A stretch of DNA of 64,000 nucleotides from Paenibacillus sp. 1_12 (GTDB lineage: Bacteria; Bacillota; Bacilli; Paenibacillales; NBRC-103111). Of this stretch, positions 37,292 to 45,799 are shown one piece after another; position 1 is the first letter of the stretch, and each line of letters begins with the position of its first letter. The notes beneath the pieces were generated by a model. The model was not told the DNA's origin. It saw only the letters and a program-made list of their open reading frames with translations, and ran no database searches. The stretch lies in assembly GCF_900114475.1 (NCBI RefSeq), contig NZ_FOTE01000001.1, positions 313,306 to 377,305 of the forward strand, in the 5' to 3' direction. The translations under genes and the position numbers were made by a program.

Positions 37292-38047
37292 TTATTCGAA
37301 GAATGTGAATTCCCATTCGCCTTCTTCAGCAGTCCATGAAGTTGCATCTGTGTATTCAGGCACACCGTTGAAAATCAAAGTGTACTCTTTGGATTCAGTT
37401 GGTTTCAAATGCAAAGGTAGATCCGTGAAATATTGATTAGCTACTTCTTTGGAATCACCAGCATCATTATGAAGAATAATTTTTACACTTACCTTTTGAA
37501 CTTCATCGATGTTTTTACCGCCTGTGTTGCTGAAATTACCAACAGCAGTCAGATTGCCATCTTCGTAAGAAACGGATGTGATGCTGAAATCAAGCGCTGC
37601 TGGAGCAGCTTCCTCAGCTGGTGCAGGAGCTGGTTCTTCAGCGGCAGGTGCATCTTCAATGTATGTAAATTCCCAATCGCCTTCTTCAGCAGTCCATGAA
37701 GTTGCATCCGTGTACTCTGGTACATCAGAGAAAGTCAAGGTGTAATCAACTGCTTCACCTGGTTTGACATTCAGCTTCAAGTCTGTGAAGTAATGATTGG
37801 CTACTTCCTTGGAATCACCAGCATCGTTATGAAGGATAATTTTAACATCTACTTTCGTTACATCGGCAATGCTTTTGTCCCCTGTGTTCTGGAACTTACC
37901 AACCGCGGTCAATACCCCATTCTCATAAGCCACTGATGTGATTTCAAAATCCATCGCTGCATCAGCAAATGCCATTGAAGACAGACCCAACAAGCAAGCC
38001 CAAAGCATAATAGAAACTGTTAAAAATTTTAGTGCTTTTTTCATCAT
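37292..38047 (-). CDS. Secreted protein with two tandem copies of a ~100-residue domain
   Basis: 251 residues. A signal peptide (MMKKALKFLTVSIMLWACLL, cleavage likely after AFA28) is followed by two near-identical domains, about 33-135 and 153-251. Both contain ITSVxYExGxLTAVGxFxNTG, VKIILHNDAGDSKEVAN and PEYTDATSWTAEEG. They are joined by a Pro/Ala/Glu linker (EEPAPAPAEEAAPAA). The layout is beta-sandwich-like, resembling small extracellular Ig-like or FxLYD-type domains, but I cannot name the family. The copies are also close at the DNA level, so the duplication seems recent. AGGAGTG before the ATG. Monocistronic. Function unknown; a cell-envelope or exported binding role is likely. Confidence 0.82.
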   Translation of the reverse strand: MMKKALKFLTVSIMLWACLLGLSSMAFADAAMDFEITSVAYENGVLTAVGKFQNTGDKSIADVTKVDVKIILHNDAGDSKEVANHYFTDLKLNVKPGEAVDYTLTFSDVPEYTDATSWTAEEGDWEFTYIEDAPAAEEPAPAPAEEAAPAALDFSITSVSYEDGNLTAVGNFSNTGGKNIDEVQKVSVKIILHNDAGDSKEVANQYFTDLPLHLKPTESKEYTLIFNGVPEYTDATSWTAEEGEWEFTFFE

Positions 38048-38173
38048 TTTTCACTCCTATTTATATGTATTCCTATCATTATAAACTTTTTGTAATATTA
38101 TAGAGTAATATAAAGAATATTTTAGAAATATTTTGTCTAATGATGTTGAAAATAGTCTAAACCGATACATAAA

Positions 38174-38204
38174 GCCGCTCACCCCCTACTTGGAAGTGAA
38201 CGGC
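38174..38204 (-). terminator. Terminator of the esterase gene
   Basis: On the minus strand GCCGTTCAC pairs with GTGAGCGGC (one G-T pair) and TTTAT follows; about 60 bases after the esterase stop. Confidence 0.6.
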
Positions 38205-38265
38205 CCCTATACTTTCTATATAAGCAGCGAATATTCACGATGCCTGTTAGTTTTTCAAACTCCTC

Positions 38266-39231
38266 TTATAAATAAGCTTCCACAAAACGCATCATCGCTT
38301 CTTCATGGAAAGGCAGTCCCTCATGTCCATAATCATGGTACAAGCGAACTTCCTTTTCCCCTGCCAGATGGTTGTAGGCTGCGAAGCAGCTAGAAGGCGG
38401 GCAAACGATATCCTGCAGAGTAATCGCCATCAAGGTTCTAGCCTTGATTCGGGATGCCATGTTCATACCATCGAAATAGCTGAGCGTTTTGTATACCTGT
38501 TCTTCGTGCAGATGCTCGGGGTCAAAACGACGGAACCAGTTTTTGATTTCTACATAAGGTCCGGAAGCATGCATCTCTACGGAACGGCGGAAGTGGCATA
38601 GGTATGGAAAGACAGGTAAAGCTAGCTTCGGTCGAGAATCCAGCCCTGCTGCGGCCAGTGCCAACCCACCGCCTTGACTGCCTCCATATACCGCAATCCG
38701 ATTGGCATCCACCTCTTCACGCGAGCATACGAAATCAATAGCCCGAATACAATCCAGATACACTTGCTTATAATAGTAAGCAGTTGGGTCCAATATGCCC
38801 AATGTCATCCAACCGGCAATACCTCCCTGCGGATATTCGGCTTTATCCGGCGTTGATCCACCCTGTCCTCTCACATCAATTGCCAATGCTGCTATTCCCA
38901 TCGAAGCCCATTGCAGCAGCTCATTCGGATATCCCCGATTTCCCGAATATCCATGATATTTCACTAGAACAGGCAGGGTTCCTTTAGGATGGTCTCCCTT
39001 GGGTGTCACGTACCAGCCATGAATCGGGGTGCCGTCAGCCCCATCAAAAACTACATCATAGATGGATATCGATTTTAATGGATGATCTTGTACCAGACTC
39101 ACTTGTGCGTTTAATGGTTTCTGATTTGAAAGCGCTTTGGCTTTATCCCAAAACAAGTCAAAATCAGCCTCGATCGTAAGCTCAGGCTTATAATCGCGAA
39201 GTTGGGTTAAGGGCATATCTACATTAGGCAA
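38266..39231 (-). CDS. Acetyl xylan esterase / cephalosporin C deacetylase (CE7)
   Basis: 321 residues, alpha/beta hydrolase of carbohydrate esterase family 7. Catalytic triad S185 in YGGSQGGGL, D274 in LQDIVCPPS and H303 in YGHEGLP; oxyanion region KYHGYSGNRG; and the family signature RGQGGS. No signal peptide, so it removes acetyl groups from imported xylo-oligosaccharides in the cytoplasm. Start is TTG with GAGGAG upstream. It shares a 205-base divergent promoter region with psd. Confidence 0.92.
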   Translation of the reverse strand: MPNVDMPLTQLRDYKPELTIEADFDLFWDKAKALSNQKPLNAQVSLVQDHPLKSISIYDVVFDGADGTPIHGWYVTPKGDHPKGTLPVLVKYHGYSGNRGYPNELLQWASMGIAALAIDVRGQGGSTPDKAEYPQGGIAGWMTLGILDPTAYYYKQVYLDCIRAIDFVCSREEVDANRIAVYGGSQGGGLALAAAGLDSRPKLALPVFPYLCHFRRSVEMHASGPYVEIKNWFRRFDPEHLHEEQVYKTLSYFDGMNMASRIKARTLMAITLQDIVCPPSSCFAAYNHLAGEKEVRLYHDYGHEGLPFHEEAMMRFVEAYL

Positions 39232-39436
39232 ATGGAACAGCTCCTCATGAATATAATTGAATAAAATGAATCTCTTGCTTATTGTACCAACTATTTCTAA
39301 GCACGCAATCTATTTTTATCCATGACCATGCCTCCAGCAGCCTACATAAAAAGGTTCTTTTTCCTTGCGTTGCAGCAGGTTATGTGTCAAGATATTCGTT
39401 AGTATCCAATCGACAAGAAATAGGTGAAATGCATTC

Positions 39437-40228
39437 ATGATGAAATCTTTTTTTCGCTTACTGACAGAGCTTTATTCACGTAAAGCGATATCCCGGGTTA
39501 CAGGAGCATTTGCTCAATCCAAAGTAAGCCGCAAGCTTATTCCTCGCTTTGCCGGTGTTTATGGTATCCGGCTGGAAGATGCGGAGAAACCATGGAACGA
39601 ATATACGTCTTTAAATGACTTTTTCACACGCAGATTAAAAAATGGCCTTCGTCCCATCGACACGGCTCCACATATCGTAGTAAGCCCTGTTGATGCTGCT
39701 ATTACCGGCATGGGGCCGATCAGCGAGGGCTTAATTCTTAATGTCAAGGGACAGGACTACACGATTGATGAAATGCTGAATTTCTCACCGCGGGCTGTCA
39801 GCTACAAGAATGGTTTTTACTTCGTGCTTTATCTCAGCCCAACCGATTATCACCGGATTCATACTCCTATTGAGGGCGATATTATTGAAAAAGAACACAT
39901 CCCGGGCAAGGTATATCCGGTCAATGAGTTCGGTCTCCGCCAAATGCGCAGAGTATTAAGCCGGAATGAAAGGCTGATTACTTATATGCAGCATGAGGAC
40001 GGAGAAATCGCAGTTGTCAAAGTAGGAGCGATGAATGTCAGCAGTATTCAATACGTCTCTCCCTTGCCGCAGCGTCCAGGACGCGGGGATGAGCTTGCTT
40101 ATTTTCAATTCGGTTCCACAGTCGTTCTTCTGATGGAGACCGATACATTCGAAAGTCGCACTGATCTGCAGGTAGGCAGTAAAGTCAAAATGGGACAAAT
40201 CCTCGGTTTCGTTAAACGTAAATCATAA
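39437..40228 (+). CDS. psd: Phosphatidylserine decarboxylase
   Basis: 263 residues. It makes phosphatidylethanolamine from phosphatidylserine at the membrane. The proenzyme self-cleaves at a GS bond; here the site is F-G-S227-T in YFQFGSTVVLLME, giving a pyruvoyl group on S227. Other conserved segments: YTSLNDFFTRRLKNGLRPI, VSPVDAAITGMGPI and LSPTDYHRIHTPIEG. AGGTGA before the ATG. No pssA in the neighbourhood. Confidence 0.93.
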   Translation: MMKSFFRLLTELYSRKAISRVTGAFAQSKVSRKLIPRFAGVYGIRLEDAEKPWNEYTSLNDFFTRRLKNGLRPIDTAPHIVVSPVDAAITGMGPISEGLILNVKGQDYTIDEMLNFSPRAVSYKNGFYFVLYLSPTDYHRIHTPIEGDIIEKEHIPGKVYPVNEFGLRQMRRVLSRNERLITYMQHEDGEIAVVKVGAMNVSSIQYVSPLPQRPGRGDELAYFQFGSTVVLLMETDTFESRTDLQVGSKVKMGQILGFVKRKS

Positions 40229-40242
40229 ACCTTGAAGCTATC

Positions 40243-40287
40243 TAGCCTGGAGTATTCGGCATTGCCTATACTCTAGGCTATTTATTT
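40243..40287. terminator. Terminator between psd and the MocR gene
   Basis: TAGCCTGGAGTAT (40243-40255) pairs with ATACTCTAGGCTA (40268-40280) with one mismatch and is followed by TTTATTTAT. It probably works for both convergent genes. Confidence 0.75.
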
Positions 40288-40293
40288 ATCCTG

Positions 40294-41775
40294 CTATCGC
40301 TGTATCGACTTCCATACCTCCTCCATCCTCTTGATTGCATACTCGATATCCTCTTCTGACAAATGGGGGAAGTTAAAATATGCTCCATACTTGACTCTAT
40401 CTGCCCCTGCCGATGCTTCTGCCAACGATATAGGCAACGCAACTTCTGACCAACGTATTCCTGCAAAAGCGCATTGATCACGAAACTCGATATAGGCAAT
40501 TTCAGTACCTAACCACCATCCAAAGATGTGCAGTCCTGCATCCCCCTCAACCCAGGCAAATAGTTTGGACAGCAGCATATTCAGCCACTTTTGCAGGCAT
40601 TCGAACTTTCGACTGTAAGTACGCTTCATTCTGCGCAAATGACGTTCATAGCTGCCGCTCCCCATAAACGCTGCAAGCGTTCGCTGCTCCAGCAGTCCGG
40701 TTGTCTGCGGTTCAAATAAAGCCTTCGCTTTACGTATGGGTTCTACCAATGAAGCAGGAAGAACAGCATAACCAATCCGAACGCCGGTCAGCAGCGTTTT
40801 GCTAAAACTGCCTATAAAGATAACCCGATCTTCCCGATCCAGAACCTTTAAGGGCTCCAATGATTTGCCTCGATGACGGAATTCGCTGTCATAATCGTCC
40901 TCGATAATAATGGCATCCTGCTCATAGGCCCATTTTAAAAGCTGCTGCCTCCGTTCCATGCTTAAGACAACGCCTGTAGGAAACTGGCGGCTTGGTGTAA
41001 CAAACAACAGCTTCGCATTCCAATCACCCGGAATGATCCCTTGCCCATCGATAGGAACCGGCTTGATCAACCCTCCAGCCGTATGCACGGCTCGTCGAAT
41101 TCCCATGTAGCCCGGATTTTCTATAATGACCGAATCTCCCGGGTTTACCAATAGCTGAACCGTCAGAGCAATAGCCTGCATGGAACCGTTGAATAGTACA
41201 ATTTGGGAAGGATGACCTTCGATTCCACGGGCTCTACGTACATATTGAGCAATGTTGTTCCGTAATTCGTAATCCCCCTGTACATCAGCACGTGGTAGGA
41301 TACCTTGTCCGGTTAATTCCTTGGCTGTAGCATGTAGATAACGGTTCCATTCTTCTTGAGGAAATAATCCGATATCCGGTGCGAACCGATGAAAATCAAC
41401 TTGCTTGACCGCCGCTGCTGGTAATAAATACGAGACATCTCCTGTTGTCTGCTCCATAAGCCGCTTTCCCCATGCTGACAGCACATAAACTTTACTTGGC
41501 CGATCTGGAGCAGATCGTTGTTCATAGTGGATAGATACGAAGGTCCCACGCCCGATTTCACTTCGCAGGTAACCTTCCGAATTCAGCATATCGTAAACCA
41601 CGTTGACCGTTCCTCTGGACAATCCGTATATAGCTGCCAGCTCCCTGCTCGAAGGAAGCCGTGTCTCGAAAGAAAGCACCCCATCTAGGATTGAATCTCT
41701 TAAGGAATGATACAAAGCCAACAGCTTCGTAGGATACTTGGAGCGATATAGATGATACGGAATTTGAAAATGCAT
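40294..41775 (-). CDS. MocR/PdxR family regulator (GntR HTH plus aminotransferase domain)
   Basis: 493 residues. GntR winged helix at 1-80 (LPSSRELAAIYGLSRGTVNVVYDML, IGRGTFVS) fused to a fold-type I aminotransferase domain (~110-480) with EDDYDSEFRH and the PLP lysine in FIGSFSKTLLTGVRIGY (about residue 325). MocR proteins use PLP as a sensor and generally control vitamin B6 or amino acid genes. The gene is divergent from a pyridoxamine-5'-phosphate-oxidase-like flavoprotein, its likely target. Probably autoregulated. Confidence 0.92.
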   Translation of the reverse strand: MHFQIPYHLYRSKYPTKLLALYHSLRDSILDGVLSFETRLPSSRELAAIYGLSRGTVNVVYDMLNSEGYLRSEIGRGTFVSIHYEQRSAPDRPSKVYVLSAWGKRLMEQTTGDVSYLLPAAAVKQVDFHRFAPDIGLFPQEEWNRYLHATAKELTGQGILPRADVQGDYELRNNIAQYVRRARGIEGHPSQIVLFNGSMQAIALTVQLLVNPGDSVIIENPGYMGIRRAVHTAGGLIKPVPIDGQGIIPGDWNAKLLFVTPSRQFPTGVVLSMERRQQLLKWAYEQDAIIIEDDYDSEFRHRGKSLEPLKVLDREDRVIFIGSFSKTLLTGVRIGYAVLPASLVEPIRKAKALFEPQTTGLLEQRTLAAFMGSGSYERHLRRMKRTYSRKFECLQKWLNMLLSKLFAWVEGDAGLHIFGWWLGTEIAYIEFRDQCAFAGIRWSEVALPISLAEASAGADRVKYGAYFNFPHLSEEDIEYAIKRMEEVWKSIQR

Positions 41776-41931
41776 ACCGAGGACTCCTCTTAATTGGAAT
41801 AAAGAAACGGTATCGCTAAATTTCTAATGGATAATGATATTGGTACAATCATTTCACTCTAAATTGGAGCTTAATATTTGTCAATAAGTGCGTTAAGCTC
41901 ATGATCAAACAGATTCAAGGAGGTCGTACCC

Positions 41932-42555
41932 ATGAGAAGGAAAGAATTTGAAGTGATGGATCAAGAGGAAACGCTGAACTTTATGCATGAGGTTAGCTTT
42001 GGGGTGTTAGGTTCGATTGGCGAAGATGGCTGGCCGCAGCTGACTCCTTTAAACTTCGTTTATTACGAAGGTTGTCTTTATTTCCATGGCAGCCATGCCG
42101 GACAAAAAATGAAAAATCTAAAATCAGATAACCGAGTCACCTTCTCTGTTGCCAAAGAGTATGCGATTATTCCTTCCTACTGGTCAGATCCCAAGCTCGC
42201 TTGTCCGGCTACTGCATTTTTTAAATCTGTGCTCATCAAGGGACATGCCGAGCTCGTTGTAGACCTGAAGCAAAAAGCTGCGGCGCTTGGCGCTTTTATG
42301 CAGAAGCTGCAAAGCGAAGGGGGCTATAAGCAGATTGATCCACTGGATGTGGATTACATTCCTCAACTTAAAGCGACTTCCGTTGTACGGATCGATATTT
42401 CCGAGATGTCTGCCAAGTATAAATTCGGTCAAAATATGCAGGAAGACCGTATGGAACGTATTACCGAAGGACTCGTAGAAAGAAACCTAGAGCTGGATGC
42501 AGAAACTGCAGCGCTTATGAAAGCTTATTGTCCACATCATCGGCAGCAGCCTTAG
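41932..42555 (+). CDS. Pyridoxamine 5'-phosphate oxidase-family flavoprotein
   Basis: 207 residues. FMN-binding split-barrel: opening RRKEFEVMDQEETLNFMHEVSFGVLGSIGEDGWPQLTPLNFVYYEG, then FHGSHAGQKMKNLKSDNRVTFSV. This is the NimA/PNPOx-like group (5-nitroimidazole-type or general FMN proteins), not clearly PdxH. A C-terminal ~50-residue helical extension ends with CPHH. ATG with AAGGAGGT upstream. Divergent from the PLP-sensing MocR gene, so control by PLP status is likely. Confidence 0.85.
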   Translation: MRRKEFEVMDQEETLNFMHEVSFGVLGSIGEDGWPQLTPLNFVYYEGCLYFHGSHAGQKMKNLKSDNRVTFSVAKEYAIIPSYWSDPKLACPATAFFKSVLIKGHAELVVDLKQKAAALGAFMQKLQSEGGYKQIDPLDVDYIPQLKATSVVRIDISEMSAKYKFGQNMQEDRMERITEGLVERNLELDAETAALMKAYCPHHRQQP

Positions 42556-42625
42556 ACGAAACCATATAGGATATCAGTCATTCCTCGAATCGAACCTCGC
42601 TTATTGTTTCCTTCATAATACGCCA

Positions 42626-42659
42626 AAAAGTCCGCAGAGCATGCAGCCTGCAGACTTTT
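42626..42659. terminator. Bidirectional terminator
   Basis: AAAAGTCCGCAG (42626-42637) with CTGCAGACTTTT (42648-42659), one mismatch, T-rich on both strands; lies between convergent genes. Confidence 0.7.
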
Positions 42660-42703
42660 GATTTTACATGATTCTGAAGCACTGGCTTTATCGGTGAGAG
42701 AAA

Positions 42704-43537
42704 TTATCTCAAATCCTGGGGAGCTACCATATCCATATCGGTAAACTCTTGGTTTTCGCCAGCCATTGCCCAAATAAATGTGTAGTTATTTGTGCCCACT
42801 CCGGAATGGATCGACCAGCTTGGGGAAATAACTGACTGCTCATTGCGAACAACAAGATGACGAGTTTCGGTAGGCTCACCCATCATATGGAATACAAGAC
42901 CGTCTTCTGGCATATCAAAATAGAAATATACCTCAGAGCGGCGGTTATGCGTGTGACAAGGCATTGTATTCCACATATTGCCCGGCTTCAACAACGTCAT
43001 ACCCATTACCAATTGACAGCTTTGCACACCATTCAAATGAATGTACTTGTAAATCGTACGCTCATTGGAGGAAGTGATGGAACCCAGATGAGCAGGCTCA
43101 GCTTTGCTGATTTCGATTTTCTCGGTCGGGTAATTTTTATGAGCAGGTGTGGAGTTAAAGTAGAAGCGTGCCGGATTCGCGGAATCAGCGCTTTTAAAAA
43201 TAACTTCTTTGTTGCCCAGACCTATGTAAAGTCCGTCCTTGCTATCCAATTCATACTCCGTACCATCAACAATTACCGAGCCTTTAGGACCCACATTAAT
43301 GATACCGATTTCACGGCGCTCTAGAAAATACTCGGCTCCCATATCGTGCTTGTCCGCTTCAAGTTTAATGGACTCGGATACCGGAACAGCTCCACCCGTA
43401 ATAAAACGATCCACATGGCTGTATACCATATTCAGCTTGCCGGGAGCAAATAGCTCCTCGATCAAAAACTCACTTCTCAGTCTTGCCGTATCATACGTTT
43501 TTGTTTCCGTTGGATTCGTTGCGTAGCGAATTTCCAT
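42704..43537 (-). CDS. kduI: 5-keto-4-deoxyuronate isomerase
   Basis: 277 residues; converts 5-keto-4-deoxyuronate to 3-deoxy-D-glycero-2,5-hexodiulosonate in pectin and uronate breakdown. Zinc ligands H195 and H197 in MPCHTHNRRSEVYFYF, E202, and H244 in SWSIHSG lie one residue before the E. coli positions, which supports the ATG at 43537 (GAGGAGG upstream) over an in-frame start at 43597. No kduD or kdgK neighbour; it stands alone. Confidence 0.94.
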   Translation of the reverse strand: MEIRYATNPTETKTYDTARLRSEFLIEELFAPGKLNMVYSHVDRFITGGAVPVSESIKLEADKHDMGAEYFLERREIGIINVGPKGSVIVDGTEYELDSKDGLYIGLGNKEVIFKSADSANPARFYFNSTPAHKNYPTEKIEISKAEPAHLGSITSSNERTIYKYIHLNGVQSCQLVMGMTLLKPGNMWNTMPCHTHNRRSEVYFYFDMPEDGLVFHMMGEPTETRHLVVRNEQSVISPSWSIHSGVGTNNYTFIWAMAGENQEFTDMDMVAPQDLR

Positions 43538-43686
43538 TGTAACAATTGCCTCCTCAAAAATAAGTACTGGATTAAGGTCATTCATCGATACTTTCAATAT
43601 TAAAACGTTTCATTTTGCTACACGGCAGTGAGCCGCACACCTGTCTATGGTATCATAAATTACTTAGTCTCGCCACAGCATTGAAT

Positions 43687-43720
43687 AAAACCGCTTCCCC
43701 ATTAGAGGGCGAGCTGTTTT
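43687..43720 (-). terminator. Weak terminator-like hairpin after the MFS gene
   Basis: On the minus strand CAGCTCGCCC pairs imperfectly with GGGGAAGCGG, followed by TTTTAT. Confidence 0.4.
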
Positions 43721-43752
43721 TGCTTTGTGTGAACCTTACCATTCCCTTCACA

Positions 43753-44955
43753 TTATTTTGCCAAGCTGCCAGCTGATTGTTGTTCTTTCCACATCATTGT
43801 AATGACAAGACCAATAAACAAAATGACAGCAGCAAAGAGATACGGATAGTTAATGTTTACATCAAAAAATATACCGCCTAACGCGGGCCCGACGATATTG
43901 CCTAAGCTTGTATATGTTGAGTTCATTCCAGCAATAAATCCTTGTTCTTTTTCGGCAGTTTTTGATAAATAGGTCGTTAATGCTGGTCGTAGCAAGTCAA
44001 ATGCGAGAAAGATGAAGCAAGTGATTAACAAAATAGCTAAATAGCTAGAGATCATGGTGGATGCTACCGCTAATACTACGCCAGCAATTAAGCATATCTG
44101 AATGAGTTTCTTTTCACCGAGTTTATCTACCATGCTACCAAACATAAAGACCTGAACTACAACTCCGAAGATTGAACTTATTGTAATAATGGTAGCAATA
44201 TCTCGTGGAGTAAAACCAAATTTATGATCAGAATACAAACTAAATACAGTTTCATATGCTGATAAACCAAAGGCCAGTACAAACACAATAATAAAGGCAA
44301 TAATGTATAATGGATGAAATGATCGTTTGAGATCACTTACAAAGTTGGTATCTTTTTTAAGCTGAATGGTTTCCAAAAGCTGCTGTTTGGTTAGTGGCTC
44401 TTTTAAAATAAATAGGGATGAAATACAGGTTATCAATGCAAAGCCAGCAGCAAAGTAGAATGGGGCACGCACACCCAGCTCAGCAATAAAACCTCCGATA
44501 CCTGGGCCAATTATAAAACCGATACTAATAGCGGCAGAAATATAGCCCATCGCTTTGGGCCTTTCCTCTATTGAGGTAATATCTGCAACAAAGGCAGTAA
44601 CGGCTGGCATAATAAATGCACTACTAATGCCTCCTAGAACTCTGGATAAATAAAGAACGGATACATGTGTACCTATACCAAAGATCAACTCGGATACGCT
44701 GAAGATGAATAAGCCGATTATGATCATCTTTTTCCTGCCATAAGTGTCAATCCATCGTCCTGCCAGGGGAGACATGAGTAATTGTGCAAACGCAAAGGCC
44801 GCTACAAGATAACCCATCGTTTGGCCTGATAAATGCATAATATTCATAAAGGATGGCATAACAGGGACGATAAGTCCGACGCCTAGAAAAACAATGAATA
44901 TATTACTCAATAGAATGAGTAACACTGTTTTTTGTTCTTTCAATGGTTTCTTCAT
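43753..44955 (-). CDS. MFS multidrug efflux transporter (NorA/Bmr-like)
   Basis: 400 residues, 12 membrane helices, DHA1 drug:proton antiporter type. Motif A AGRWIDTYGRKKMIIIG (about 66-82) and motif C GPGIGGFIAE (about 150) are clear. It starts 24 bases after the TetR gene ends and probably shares its promoter, so the regulator represses its own efflux pump until a drug binds. Substrates unknown; NorA/Bmr relatives export quinolones and cations. Confidence 0.9.
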   Translation of the reverse strand: MKKPLKEQKTVLLILLSNIFIVFLGVGLIVPVMPSFMNIMHLSGQTMGYLVAAFAFAQLLMSPLAGRWIDTYGRKKMIIIGLFIFSVSELIFGIGTHVSVLYLSRVLGGISSAFIMPAVTAFVADITSIEERPKAMGYISAAISIGFIIGPGIGGFIAELGVRAPFYFAAGFALITCISSLFILKEPLTKQQLLETIQLKKDTNFVSDLKRSFHPLYIIAFIIVFVLAFGLSAYETVFSLYSDHKFGFTPRDIATIITISSIFGVVVQVFMFGSMVDKLGEKKLIQICLIAGVVLAVASTMISSYLAILLITCFIFLAFDLLRPALTTYLSKTAEKEQGFIAGMNSTYTSLGNIVGPALGGIFFDVNINYPYLFAAVILFIGLVITMMWKEQQSAGSLAK

Positions 44956-44979
44956 GAAGCAATACCTCTCTCTGTAAAA

Positions 44980-45561
44980 TCATAGCTGTGAAATCCCTCT
45001 CCAAAATACGGTCCATGAGGCATGATATTTATCGTTTAAACGTTTTTCATTATTCCCATATGCAAGCTCTAACATGATTGAATCAACTACACCTAAGAAG
45101 GCAAGAGTAGGGATGAAGGCTGCATCTGCCATGATGACTTTGGCATCGATCCAATCTTGAAATTTGCTTTCTAGTACGGTTTGAATCTTTTTTTCCGTAT
45201 CAATTACTTCCTCATTAATTGCTGTTGCCAGATGGAGAGGTGGAAAAAAAGACATACGGAGCCAAAACTTTAACTGCTCGCTCTGTTGAAATAAATCAAT
45301 TACCAATTGCAGATAACCAAATAAATCTGCTTTGGGATTTTGGGTATCCACTCTACTCAAATATTTTAACTTCGATGAGATTTCTGTCTCTTTGGCATCT
45401 TGTAAAACTTGTAGAAATAGATCATCTTTCCCTTTGAAATGAGCATAAAGAGACTGTTTTCTCATACCAACATTCTCGGCAATTTGAGACAGAGATGCTC
45501 CCTCATACCCATGAATGGTGAATAATTTTAAAGCGATGTCTTTAATTTCTTTACTTTTCAT
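44980..45561 (-). CDS. TetR family repressor of the efflux operon
   Basis: 193 residues from ATG 45561, GAGGTGA 5 bases upstream; the GTG at 45570 overlaps that site. N-terminal HTH (YEGASLSQIAENVGMRKQSLYAHFKGKDDLF) and a helical ligand-binding part. An ACGAACGTTCGT palindrome sits 19 bases before the start, just below the -10 box. First gene of an operon with the MFS transporter. Confidence 0.92.
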   Translation of the reverse strand: MKSKEIKDIALKLFTIHGYEGASLSQIAENVGMRKQSLYAHFKGKDDLFLQVLQDAKETEISSKLKYLSRVDTQNPKADLFGYLQLVIDLFQQSEQLKFWLRMSFFPPLHLATAINEEVIDTEKKIQTVLESKFQDWIDAKVIMADAAFIPTLAFLGVVDSIMLELAYGNNEKRLNDKYHASWTVFWRGISQL

Positions 45562-45580
45562 TAAAATCACCTCGATACTA

Positions 45581-45592
45581 ACGAACGTTCGT
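45581..45592. promoter_or_regulatory. TetR operator
   Basis: Perfect 12-bp palindrome ACGAACGTTCGT (extended TAACGAACGTTCGTCA with one mismatch) immediately downstream of the -10 box; a repressor here would block transcription start. Confidence 0.8.
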
Positions 45593-45597
45593 CAGTT

Positions 45598-45626
45598 ATA
45601 TTATCAAATTTAATTTTTTAATGCAA
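45598..45626 (-). promoter_or_regulatory. Promoter of the tetR-MFS operon
   Basis: TTGCAT (45626-45621), 17-base spacer, TAATAT (45603-45598) on the minus strand, directly upstream of the palindrome. Confidence 0.75.
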
Positions 45627-45799
45627 TGTCAGTCGTTTCGTCTCATTTTTGCTCAAAGACACTTTGTGGATGAAATTTCCACAACCGGATTGAAAGGTTA
45701 GCGGTTAAGGCTTAACATATATAGTATTCATGCAGCATACATCACGAGCATCTTACATTATTTATCCATATAACTCGATTAAGGAGTGACGATTCTTTC

